From Methylomagnum ishizawai (GTDB taxonomy: Bacteria > Pseudomonadota > Gammaproteobacteria > Methylococcales > Methylococcaceae): 37,217 nt of DNA. The DNA lies in assembly GCF_019670005.1 (NCBI RefSeq), contig NZ_AP019787.1:1-37217 (forward strand), in the 5' to 3' direction. Position 1 is the stretch's first letter; each line of letters opens with the position of its first letter. Both the position numbers and the translations under genes were made by a program. The notes under the pieces were generated by a model. The model had not been told where the DNA came from. It saw only the letters and a list, made by a program, of their open reading frames with translations, and did not search any database. Below are positions 16,026 to 24,316 of this stretch, in pieces.

Positions 16026-18149
16026 CTAAATTTCTCCACTACCTCGCGGAACGTCTTCCGCAGACTCCGCGAGGTTGAGAAAGGTCTTTTTCCCACCCTG
16101 GCGCTCGTTCTGAGGGAGTTCATCCTCGAATATTTCACCCGAAAGACTCAGTGCCGTGACAGCAACACGGGTACGATCCCGTGGAATGTCTAGGGCCACC
16201 TTCACCGCATCTTCAAGAGATTTTTTGGAATGCTTTGTCCCGGCGGCAAGCTCATCCCGGATAAAGGCGAGAATTGCCGCTCTTGCCTTCGTGATCTGGG
16301 CTTTTTTCGATGCGGCCTTTTGTTCTTTGGTGGGTTTGCTTCCGGTGAAATACTCGAAGGTGTAGCCGCGCCGCCGGATGTAAAGCTTCGGCTGTGGTGC
16401 AGCATAAGACAGCTTGGCGCGGGCCAGGATGAAGCCGCTATCCTCCGGCCCAAGCTCGAAGCCTTCCGGTGCCCCGGAAACCTCGCCGTTCACGCTGGAT
16501 AAAATCGTCACCATGCGCGAACCGTCTGGCAAAGCGGACCCACCACGCACCGCGTATTGATCCAATGCGCCGTTTTGCGCGGGAACCTTGCCGGTGTGGT
16601 GGACGATACGGACGCAGCAATCCAGCCCCCTGATGATCCTGCGACAGGCAGTGACGATGGCCTGCTCGCCATCGTTTACCATGCGCTCGCCGGGGCCGAA
16701 CGAGACACAGGGGTCGAAGACGATCATGGCCGGTGGATCGTCCCGGTAGGCGGTGATGATGTCGTCGGCTAGGGATGTGAGCCGGATGTTGCCGCCTTGG
16801 TCGAGTTCTGCAAACCGTACGAAGTCGCTGGAAACGTCCCATACCGCGATGCGGGATAGAACTGTTCTCCGCTCGTAGGGGTGAAGGCCCATCGCGGCGA
16901 TGACCTCGCGGAGCCGTGCCGCGAACAATTCCCGCGAATCCTCGGCGGTGATGAACAGCACGGGGCCAGGATGCCAAACTTTCAAGCCCCATAATGGCAT
17001 TCCCAGGACGATATGCACGGCTTCGTAGATCAACATCGTGGTCTTGCCAGTGCCGCCCGCCGCCGCGATCAAGGCGAGGTCGGCGTACAGGTAGTGATCG
17101 ACGAGGCAGCGTGGACTGAGGCGTGCAGTGTCCAGTTCTTCCGGTGTGAACGCTGGGAACGGCGGGGGCGTTCCCGGTTCCCGCTGGCTCAACTTGGCGA
17201 GGATTTGCCCACGCACGCTCTCCGGCCCGGAAAGCCTGCACAGGTCGTTGAAATCGGAAGCCCTTGGTGGTCGGCTAGGTCCGAAGTCGGGAAGCGCTAC
17301 GGGCAGCCTCAGAGCCTTTCCCACCCCCTCCGCCGTGGTCCGGCCCGGATTTCCTGGCTTATCCGCGTCGTCGTCGCCACACAGTACGATGCGCCTTCCA
17401 CCATGCCGGGCCTGGACCATCCGTGCCACGTTCTCAAGGTTGCCGTCGCCGTAGGAGATGTAGACGCGGTGTCCCTCTCCTAGGGCTTGGTGGATGCTGG
17501 CGGCGGTGGTGAAGCTGGTGGCTACGAAGACCGGATTGTCTCCGTCAGGCGTGCCGATCCACCAGAATCCGCCCTCCATTTTGCTGCACGGGAAGTTGCG
17601 CTTCTGGCCGTCCGCGTGCCGGTATTGGATGGACTGAATTTGACCATCAGGGCTGTAGACCGGTGTGGCCAGCCTGCCATCTGGCGTCGCTTTTGTACCG
17701 TGGGCTTGCACACCTTTTTGGACTAATTGAGGCATTTCAGAATGGGCTAGCGGGAGGTTTTCCCATTCGATTCGTACCCTGTTCGCCGTTTTGTCCCAAA
17801 GGCGGCGTTTTTCCTGGTCGGCTTTGGTGCGCTCGGCTTCGATCCGTCGCTGCCGCGCTTCCTGCTCAGCTTGGGTCAGAGCGCGATCTTGCCGCACCCA
17901 GAAAAAGACCGGCTTCCCGCTGGCCTTCCAGTTGCAGAGCACTCCGCCTTCGCCGTCGGCGAATAGTTTGATTGAGGCATCGTCTTTACCGTGCGGATCG
18001 TCGGTGATGTCGGCGCGGTGCCATCGTCCATCATTGGGAACTTCTCGATAGATGATGCCTTCCGCGTAACAAGCTTCGCGTAGCGCGTCGCGAAGGGCGC
18101 AGCTATCCCATCCAGCCCTCACGAGGCTGGGTTTTGATTGTGTAGACAT
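16026..18149 (-). CDS. Toprim primase / RecA-like (AAA_25, RepA-type) helicase
   Basis: 707 residues. The N-terminal third resembles mobile-element primases. A Toprim-like core has VLCGDDDADKPGNPG, then RASDFNDL. The C-terminal half is a RecA-fold ATPase with Walker A AAAGGTGKTT, Walker B AMIVFDP, and VHHTGK followed by YAVRGGSAL, as in RepA/AAA_25 proteins. Role by family: priming and unwinding at the element's replication origin. The last residues (TFLNLAESAEDVP...) are encoded inside the AACCTCGCGG repeat zone. Degenerate copies of this same gene end lie downstream, so the original C-terminus may have been altered. Confidence 0.88.
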   Translation of the reverse strand: MSTQSKPSLVRAGWDSCALRDALREACYAEGIIYREVPNDGRWHRADITDDPHGKDDASIKLFADGEGGVLCNWKASGKPVFFWVRQDRALTQAEQEARQRRIEAERTKADQEKRRLWDKTANRVRIEWENLPLAHSEMPQLVQKGVQAHGTKATPDGRLATPVYSPDGQIQSIQYRHADGQKRNFPCSKMEGGFWWIGTPDGDNPVFVATSFTTAASIHQALGEGHRVYISYGDGNLENVARMVQARHGGRRIVLCGDDDADKPGNPGRTTAEGVGKALRLPVALPDFGPSRPPRASDFNDLCRLSGPESVRGQILAKLSQREPGTPPPFPAFTPEELDTARLSPRCLVDHYLYADLALIAAAGGTGKTTMLIYEAVHIVLGMPLWGLKVWHPGPVLFITAEDSRELFAARLREVIAAMGLHPYERRTVLSRIAVWDVSSDFVRFAELDQGGNIRLTSLADDIITAYRDDPPAMIVFDPCVSFGPGERMVNDGEQAIVTACRRIIRGLDCCVRIVHHTGKVPAQNGALDQYAVRGGSALPDGSRMVTILSSVNGEVSGAPEGFELGPEDSGFILARAKLSYAAPQPKLYIRRRGYTFEYFTGSKPTKEQKAASKKAQITKARAAILAFIRDELAAGTKHSKKSLEDAVKVALDIPRDRTRVAVTALSLSGEIFEDELPQNERQGGKKTFLNLAESAEDVPRGSGEI

Positions 18150-18152
18150 GGT

Positions 18153-18308
18153 TCATGCCCCCGCTGACGGGGATGCGAAGCGCCATTCGCGGCGTTTGCC
18201 GATCAAGTGCATCGGATAAGTAATACCCACACTATCAGAATCGGATTTGTTGCCGATGAGTTCGCGGTTACGCCTTGAGATGGCGCGCGGGACGGAAAAC
18301 GTTGACAT
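18153..18308 (-). CDS. possible small ORF upstream of the primase-helicase
   Basis: 51 codons beginning MSTFSVPRAISRRNRELIGN and ending 3 bp before the primase-helicase start, so it could be translationally coupled. The frame continues open upstream to 18521. The ribosome site is weak and I do not recognise a family. The rest of 18309-18671 shows nothing I can assign. Confidence 0.3.
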   Translation of the reverse strand: MSTFSVPRAISRRNRELIGNKSDSDSVGITYPMHLIGKRREWRFASPSAGA

Positions 18309-18671
18309 TGGCCTGGGAATCCTTGGTTTTTTCTTGCATGGAAACCAAGGCAAGCCGGGGGGCGGGATTTTCAGTTTTAAGTAAGCTGAAAGTTGGCATT
18401 GACGGCAGGGTGCTATCAAGTTGAGAATTGCACCCGCACGCCGCGCCCCGGCCTGCCGCCAAGGCCCGCATCCCCTTAGTTCGTCGCCAAACAAAGTGGG
18501 GGGATGTTGGGCCTTAATCATGTCTGCCGTTTTGGCAGGGCTGGCGGACTATAGCATGTGGTCCGGCTCGCAAAGCAATCGTGATATGTCTCTGGGAAGG
18601 CGGATATAATGCTCGGTTGCTTTGGCGGGGCGAGAACAGGCTTGCCAATGGTATGGCTCAAAAGCCGATGC

Positions 18672-19004
18672 TCATGGAGTGCCCGTGTTCTCTGGGTTCT
18701 GGCCGCTCATTTTGAGCGCCGCAGCGATGACGGCCCGCCAGTTCACGCCGTTGCGCGAGCCTGGGAATTGCCTACGCAGTTCCTCAATCTCCTCCCGTGG
18801 TGCCCATAGTGCATGGCGTTCTTGCCCTTCGGCCTGTCGTTTTGTGATAAGTCGTTTCTGTCGTTCAAGCACAGTGCTTTTCAATGTTTGCTCCCATTCT
18901 TCCTGCGAAGATTCCCCCAGTAGCTCGGGGTGTTCCGCCGCGATGCGGTCCAGCGCCGCCAAGGATTCCTTGACGGCCTGGAAGTCGATAGTTTTCGCCA
19001 TCAT
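18672..19004 (-). CDS. serine-recombinase partner protein (putative DNA-binding)
   Basis: 110 residues, starting in an ATGA overlap with the recombinase stop. An N-terminal helical part (LAALDRIAAEHPELLGE) is followed by a basic helix RQKRLITKRQAEGQ, a short strand HALWAP and the motif FPGSRNGVNWRAVIAAAL. The same layout recurs at 851-1168, 29459-29755 and, weaker, 32341-32688. By fold pattern I infer a ribbon-helix-helix-like DNA-binding protein. The coupling to the recombinase suggests a regulator or directionality factor. No characterised family is recognised with certainty. Confidence 0.7.
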   Translation of the reverse strand: MMAKTIDFQAVKESLAALDRIAAEHPELLGESSQEEWEQTLKSTVLERQKRLITKRQAEGQERHALWAPREEIEELRRQFPGSRNGVNWRAVIAAALKMSGQNPENTGTP

Positions 19005-19660
19005 GCCACCATGCGTTGAATCTGGGTGGCCGCGAAAACCTTGCCGTTCCGGGCCTTGAAACCCTTTTCCGCCAGCACCGCGGCGATTTTGCGGAGGCTC
19101 AGGCCCGCCGTATGGAGCCTGCGGGCTTCGGCGATGATTTCCTGTTCAGCGGGCACGTCCACCAGGGCCACGCCATCCCCTGCCAGCGCCTTGCCGTAGG
19201 GCACCGCGCCCACCCGTTCGCCCTTGGCCTTCTTGTGCTGCATGGCGGTGGTGGTGCGTTCGGCCAGTTGATCCCGCTCGAATTCGGCCATGACGGCTAG
19301 CATCCTAAACACCATCTTCCCGGCGGCGGTGGTGGTGTCGATCTTCTCGGAAATGGAAACGAGGTCGGCCCCGGCCTTGTCCAGGCGTTCGGAAATTTCG
19401 ATGGTGTGCTTGGTGGACCGGGAGAGGCGAGAAAGGCTGTAGACCACGAGGGCATCGCCCTTGCCGACAGCGGCCAGCGCCGCCGCCAGTCCGGGCCGGT
19501 CGGCCTTGGTGCCGCTGATACCGGCGTCCATGAAGATGCCTGCCAGTTCGTAGCCGTTGAGGTCGGCCCACGCGGCGACCTTGGCCTTCTGCGCGTCCAA
19601 GGAAACGCCATCGGTGGCTTGTTCCTCGGTGCTGACCCGGATGTAGGCGTAGGCTTTCAT
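19001..19660 (-). CDS. serine recombinase/resolvase, intact copy
   Basis: 219 residues. The resolvase catalytic domain (about 1-140) has the active serine in YIRVSTEEQ, DAGISGTKADRPGL, VVYSLSRLSRSTKHT with the conserved arginines, and MLAVMAEFERDQLAERT (the long helix). A short C-terminal DNA-binding region contains GLSLRKIAAVLAEKGFKARNGK. By family it resolves multimers or inverts DNA at short sites. Palindromic GTTAAT boxes lie immediately upstream. It is the undeleted version of 1294-1872; a third relative is at 29752-31612. Confidence 0.92.
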   Translation of the reverse strand: MKAYAYIRVSTEEQATDGVSLDAQKAKVAAWADLNGYELAGIFMDAGISGTKADRPGLAAALAAVGKGDALVVYSLSRLSRSTKHTIEISERLDKAGADLVSISEKIDTTTAAGKMVFRMLAVMAEFERDQLAERTTTAMQHKKAKGERVGAVPYGKALAGDGVALVDVPAEQEIIAEARRLHTAGLSLRKIAAVLAEKGFKARNGKVFAATQIQRMVA

Positions 19661-19674
19661 GCTGGCGACCCCGT

Positions 19675-19720
19675 GTTAATGATTAACATTGGCCGATTAT
19701 GCTCTTAGTTAATGCTTAAC
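19675..19720. promoter_or_regulatory. two palindromic boxes upstream of recombinase 2 (res-like site)
   Basis: GTTAATGATTAAC (19675-19687) and GTTAATGCTTAAC (19708-19720) are 13-bp palindromic boxes repeated with a 33-bp period. They probably bind the recombinase or its partner. The rest of 19721-19917 shows no gene. Confidence 0.55.
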
Positions 19721-19917
19721 GCAAACTTTTTCGGTCGGTAGTTGAAGGTTTGATGGGCGTAGTTGGAACCAAAAGAGGAACCATTGTGGAATTGATGCCG
19801 CGAAAGTTAGCGGCGAAGTTAGCACCCACCGGCAAAAAGACATGATGCTGGGATGGGCGCAAGCACCCTGCGCCGAGTTGCGGCGTGGTTGCAGGCCGTG
19901 AACGTAAAAAGGGGGAT

Positions 19918-22302
19918 TCAGGCCACGTCCTGATAAAGGTACTTCTGGAAGCCGCTGAAAACCTGCCCGATCTCGCGGCCCAAGTCGGCCACGGCATCCG
20001 CCGTCGAGCCGTATTTGAGATGCAGCAGCGGGGTCAGCTTGGTCTGGTCGAGTTCCTCCACGCCGACGCTGACATAGTGCGACAGCACGAAATCGAGGAA
20101 GACTTGTTGCTTGCTGTTGAAATGCGTGCTGATGATGACCTTGGCCTTGCTGGCCCGTTCCTCGCGGGTCAGTGGCGGCAAGGCGTAGGCTACATGGGCC
20201 AGCACGTCGAACAGGTCGCTTTTTTCCGCATCAATGACTTTTTGCATCGCCACCAGTTGATCCCTGCCGAAGCCTTTTTCGGCGAGTCCTTCCAGCAAGC
20301 GCTTCCGGGTATCCGGTGCGCTCCATAAGCTGCGGAGTTCGCTTTCGTCTTTGAAGAACTCGGGCAATTTGCCGAACAGGGCTTCGAGGAATTGCTGCGC
20401 GGTCATCGGGGTGCCGTCCGGGTGCCAGAAGGTCGTTTCCAGCGTGTGCCGGATGTTGCGCTCCTTGCCGTCCGCCAGTTCCACCTTCACTTTTTTCCGG
20501 CAGGCGCACGGGCGCTGGAAACACTCCGGGCAAGGCGATTTCTCGCATTCGCAGGGGCGTTGGCCGCAAGCGGGGCAAGGCCGGGGCGGCTTTTTTTCAC
20601 ATTGGCAGGGGTAGCTGTCGCATCGGGGGCAGGGTTCCGGTTCCATCGGTTCGCCGTCCCATTCTGGGTCGTTGAAATGATGGTGGGCCTTCACGAAGTC
20701 GTAGATCGTGAAATAGCCCTTGCCGTCATAGAGGCGGGTGCCCCGACCGATGATCTGCTTGAACTCGATCATGGAATTGATGGGCCGCATCAGGATGATA
20801 TTGCGGACGTTGCGGGCATCCACGCCGGTCGAGAGTTTTTGCGAGGTGGTCAGGATGGTGGGGATGGTCTTTTCGTTGTCCTGGAAGTCGCGCAGGTATT
20901 GCTCGCCCCGTGCGCCGTCGTTGGCCGTGACCCGGTGGCAATAGTTGGGGTCGGTGCCGGTCTTGGTTTGGTTGATGAGGTCGCGCACGGCCAAGGCGTG
21001 TTCTTGGTTGGCGCAGAACACCAGGGTTTTTTCCCGCTGGTCGATCTGGGCCATGAAGATTTCGACCCGCTTCCGCTCCCGTTCCATGATTTCGATGTTC
21101 TTGTTGAAGTCGGCTTCGGTATAGCGTTTGTCCGCCTCGATTTGGCCTTCGACCACGGTGTCGTCGGCGGCATAGACGTATTCGTCCAGCGTGGTTTCGA
21201 TTTGCTTGACCCGGAACGGAGTTAGGAAGCCGTCGTTGATGCCGTCCTTGAGCGAGTAGGTGAAGACCGGTTCGCCGAAATAGGCGTAGGTGTCCACGTT
21301 GTCCTTGCGCTTGGGGGTGGCGGTGAGGCCGAGTTGGACGGCGGGGGCGAAGTAATCGAGGATGCCGCGCCAGTTGCTTTCGTCGTTGGCTCCGCCTCGG
21401 TGGCATTCGTCGATGATGATGAAGTCGAAGAAATCGGGGGGATAGTCGCCGAAGTAGGGCGAGGGTTGGCCGTCCTTGGGCGGGCCGCTCATGAAGGTTT
21501 GGAAGATGGTGAAGAACAGGCTGCCGTTTTTCGGCACCCGGCCTTTCTTGCGGATGTCGCCGGGTTCGATGCGGACCAAGGCGTCTTCTTGGAAGGCGGA
21601 AAAGGCGTTGTACGCCTGGTTGGCTAGGATGTTGCGGTCAGCGAGGAACAGGACGCGCGGGCGGCGGGTCGGCTCGCTTTCCTGGGTCCAGTCCGCCAGG
21701 TTCCACCGGCTGCGGAATAGCTTCCAGGCGATTTGGAAGGCGATGAAGGTTTTGCCGGTGCCGGTGGCGAGGGTCAACAGGATGCGGTTGCGGCCTGCGG
21801 TCAGCGCCCCCAGTACCCGTTCGATGGCGATGTCCTGGTAGTAGCGGCTTTGGAAGTAGCCGCCGCGGTCCTCGAACGGCACGGCGGCGAAGCGGTCGCG
21901 CCAGAGGTTGTGTTGGGTGAAGGCGCGGTTCCAAAGTTCGGACGGGGTGGGATACCGCGCCGTCTTGCCCTCGGCCCCGGTCTGCATGTCGATGGCGTAG
22001 ATGCCCTGGCCGTTGGTGGCGTAGGCGAAGCGGACGGTGAGCTTGCCCGCGTAATCCTTGGCCTGCCCGACGCCTTCGGTGAGGGGTTTGTCCCAGGCTT
22101 TGGCTTCGATGACGGCCAGTTTGGTGTTGCGGTATTCCAGCACGTAGTCGGCGCTGAGCGCCCTGCCGCGTTGGCCGTGGCCTTCGATGCGGCCCAGGGT
22201 GATGGGGTATTCGCGGCGGATGCGGCTGTCGGGGACCACGCCCCAGCCCGCCGCCTTCAACGCGGGGTCGATATGGTCGGCGCGGGTTTCGGCTTCGTTC
22301 AT
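19918..22302 (-). CDS. hsdR: type I restriction endonuclease subunit R, system B
   Basis: 794 residues, of the shorter HsdR class. Nuclease residues are D52 and IEAK (65-68). The translocase has ATGTGKT (179-185), DECHRGG (298-304) and GRGTR near 519-523. A cysteine-rich insert (558-601) holds three consecutive CPxCx4CxC units, twelve cysteines in all, suggesting zinc binding. The C-terminal part resembles the EcoEI-type R C-terminal domain. It is downstream of a Phd/PIN pair that separates it from hsdM-hsdS. A weak ribosome site precedes the ATG. Confidence 0.94.
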   Translation of the reverse strand: MNEAETRADHIDPALKAAGWGVVPDSRIRREYPITLGRIEGHGQRGRALSADYVLEYRNTKLAVIEAKAWDKPLTEGVGQAKDYAGKLTVRFAYATNGQGIYAIDMQTGAEGKTARYPTPSELWNRAFTQHNLWRDRFAAVPFEDRGGYFQSRYYQDIAIERVLGALTAGRNRILLTLATGTGKTFIAFQIAWKLFRSRWNLADWTQESEPTRRPRVLFLADRNILANQAYNAFSAFQEDALVRIEPGDIRKKGRVPKNGSLFFTIFQTFMSGPPKDGQPSPYFGDYPPDFFDFIIIDECHRGGANDESNWRGILDYFAPAVQLGLTATPKRKDNVDTYAYFGEPVFTYSLKDGINDGFLTPFRVKQIETTLDEYVYAADDTVVEGQIEADKRYTEADFNKNIEIMERERKRVEIFMAQIDQREKTLVFCANQEHALAVRDLINQTKTGTDPNYCHRVTANDGARGEQYLRDFQDNEKTIPTILTTSQKLSTGVDARNVRNIILMRPINSMIEFKQIIGRGTRLYDGKGYFTIYDFVKAHHHFNDPEWDGEPMEPEPCPRCDSYPCQCEKKPPRPCPACGQRPCECEKSPCPECFQRPCACRKKVKVELADGKERNIRHTLETTFWHPDGTPMTAQQFLEALFGKLPEFFKDESELRSLWSAPDTRKRLLEGLAEKGFGRDQLVAMQKVIDAEKSDLFDVLAHVAYALPPLTREERASKAKVIISTHFNSKQQVFLDFVLSHYVSVGVEELDQTKLTPLLHLKYGSTADAVADLGREIGQVFSGFQKYLYQDVA

Positions 22303-22329
22303 TGGGAGTCTTGGGGTGGGCGGTTTGGA

Positions 22330-22785
22330 CTACCCTGGCCCGGTGAACTCCGATAGCAGCAGGGCTTCAGCGGGTGGCAGGATGCGTAGGCCCAATGATA
22401 GCGCACTGTCCCGCAAATCGAGCAAGTCCTTGTCGCCTGTCACCAGCCAGGGGGTGGGCACGGCTAGCGCGGCGTGGATGAACTTGTCGTCGTCTGGATC
22501 GCGGCTGTAGGTTTGGGAGGCGATTTCCTCTGGCACCTCAACCCACTTCGCGGAAGCGTTCAGTTCGCTTAGCAGGCGTTTCCGGCGTTCGATGGGTAGG
22601 TAGCGGTCGAACTTGGGTTTCCAGATGCGCGACTCGAATTCCGCGAAGGTTGCTTCCGAAACCACTAGCCGCCTACCTGCCAGCAATCTATCCACCAGTT
22701 GCGCGGGGGTTCCCTGCGGGGCGAGGGCCGCGCTCAGGAGTACGTTGGTATCGACGACGACCCACGTCCTGGGGTCAACTTTCAT
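22330..22785 (-). CDS. PIN-domain toxin (PIN_3/COG1569-like)
   Basis: 151 residues. WVVVDTNVLLSAAL carries the first aspartate, VSEATFAEFESRI the acidic residue, and the block SRDPDDDKFIHAAL then LVTGDKDLLDL is typical of the putative toxin-antitoxin PIN family. It overlaps the end of the Phd gene by 11 bp. The pair is embedded between hsdS and hsdR of system B. Predicted RNase toxin. Confidence 0.88.
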   Translation of the reverse strand: MKVDPRTWVVVDTNVLLSAALAPQGTPAQLVDRLLAGRRLVVSEATFAEFESRIWKPKFDRYLPIERRKRLLSELNASAKWVEVPEEIASQTYSRDPDDDKFIHAALAVPTPWLVTGDKDLLDLRDSALSLGLRILPPAEALLLSEFTGPG

Positions 22786-23026
22786 CGGCCAACAGTTCGG
22801 CCAGCTTCTCTTCGGTCAGCCCGGCAGCGGCGGCACCCTCGGCGCATTCCTTGAAGGTGTGGCGCAGCCGATCCGCATAGAAGGCCCGCATCGCTTCGTA
22901 GTCCTCCGCGCTGACCATGACGCCGACCACGCGGTTGTGGCGGGTGACTTGCACTGGCCCGCGCTGGGCGCGGTCGAGCAGTTCGCCGAAGCGGGTCTTG
23001 GCTTCGTTGGCGGTGAAGGTTTGCAT
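22775..23026 (-). CDS. Phd/YefM-family antitoxin
   Basis: 83 residues. The Phd signature is TANEAKTRFGELLDRAQRGP, then VTRHNRVVGVMVSAEDYEAM; the helical C-terminus would bind the PIN toxin encoded 11 bp inside its end. By family it represses its own promoter and neutralises the toxin. Confidence 0.9.
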   Translation of the reverse strand: MQTFTANEAKTRFGELLDRAQRGPVQVTRHNRVVGVMVSAEDYEAMRAFYADRLRHTFKECAEGAAAAGLTEEKLAELLADES

Positions 23027-23107
23027 CGTGGTGCCTCTGGGTCCGTGGGGTAATTGGGCCAGTTTAGGCGAATCGTTCGATTTAGACCATTCGCCATCGC
23101 TTGCGGG

Positions 23108-24316
23108 TCAAAGCTGGCCGGTGAAGGCTTGATGCAGCAGGGTTTTTTTCAACTCGTCCAGGGCGGCTAGTTTCTGGCGGTAGATGGATTCTAGGCGTTG
23201 AATTTGTTTTTGAATATCATCAATTTTTTTCACGACTTCCATTTGCTCTTCTAAATCAATTGGGTATCTAATTACAACTTCTCTGATCTCTTGCAAATGA
23301 AGATTTGGAACCCCGATGCCTTTTAATCGTTTATTGAATTGATATTTAGCAACTGGCGAGTTCATGAAGTGAAGTAAAAACCTTGGGATAACAAATCCAA
23401 GAGTTCGTATTAATGCCAGACTAACATAAATATCAAAAACGACATCTCGATCAACTATGGCTGCAACACCTGTAGTTCCATTTTTTGCTAACAAAATATC
23501 GTTAACCTTGGGAGCCACACGTTTATGCATCTCAACATGCTGCTTAATATCAATGTATTTGATGTCATCCCAATTTATTTTTCCGCTAGTTACATTTCTA
23601 GAGGATAGGAAAATAATACCATTATCAAAATAGGTTGGTGTTTGGTGAGTTCCATCTGTGATTTTCTCACAAACATCTTGTAATCGTTTTTCCGTCCATC
23701 CTTCACTCTGCTGAGTAAAAACAGATTGCAGATGACTTTCAAACAGGGCGCGGGCGTTCTGTAGGTTCCTTTCCGCGTTGGCCTTGGCGGTGGCGATGCC
23801 GTCGAAGGCTTCGTCTAGGATGGCGACTATGCGCTGTTGTTCTGAAAGCGGAGGAACAGGAATTTTATACTGTTCAATAAAATCTTTACTAACCCGCTTA
23901 TGCCCAACAGCGCCACTCATCCGCTCCGCGCCTTCCCGCCGGAAAGAATCACGCGAAAGAAAGTAGTAAAGCCAATCTTTATTCACTGACGAGCTTGGGC
24001 GAAATACTATATATTCGCTTGAACCGAATCCAATACCATTGCTTAAATTTTCAGCAATTCCTAGTTTTCCGTTCTCAAAGCAAGGCGTTATTTTAGCGAG
24101 CAGAACATCGCCATCCGCAAAATAGGTATAGCTTCCAATAACTTCCAACAATGGCTTCGTTTGCGTGGGAACTAATAATTTTTGTTCTATTCCCAAATCT
24201 TCCATTGGCACAAACGAAACTAAGTCCGTCTCGGAAAGCTGGCGACGAACCTCAGACTTTGGTGGTTTTATCTGACATACATCAGCTAGTGATTTTAGCT
24301 GCCAACCCGTTTTCAT
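23108..24316 (-). CDS. hsdS: type I specificity subunit S, system B
   Basis: 402 residues, two target-recognition halves. The central spacer is LSEQQRIVAILDEAFDGIATAK and the C-terminal spacer reads EEQMEVVKKIDDIQKQI, ending TLLHQAFTGQL. It is unlike system A HsdS in the recognition parts, so a different DNA target is expected. Recognition segments (about 23200-23720 and 23850-24300) are much AT-richer than the spacers. The start overlaps hsdM by 4 bp. Confidence 0.93.
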   Translation of the reverse strand: MKTGWQLKSLADVCQIKPPKSEVRRQLSETDLVSFVPMEDLGIEQKLLVPTQTKPLLEVIGSYTYFADGDVLLAKITPCFENGKLGIAENLSNGIGFGSSEYIVFRPSSSVNKDWLYYFLSRDSFRREGAERMSGAVGHKRVSKDFIEQYKIPVPPLSEQQRIVAILDEAFDGIATAKANAERNLQNARALFESHLQSVFTQQSEGWTEKRLQDVCEKITDGTHQTPTYFDNGIIFLSSRNVTSGKINWDDIKYIDIKQHVEMHKRVAPKVNDILLAKNGTTGVAAIVDRDVVFDIYVSLALIRTLGFVIPRFLLHFMNSPVAKYQFNKRLKGIGVPNLHLQEIREVVIRYPIDLEEQMEVVKKIDDIQKQIQRLESIYRQKLAALDELKKTLLHQAFTGQL

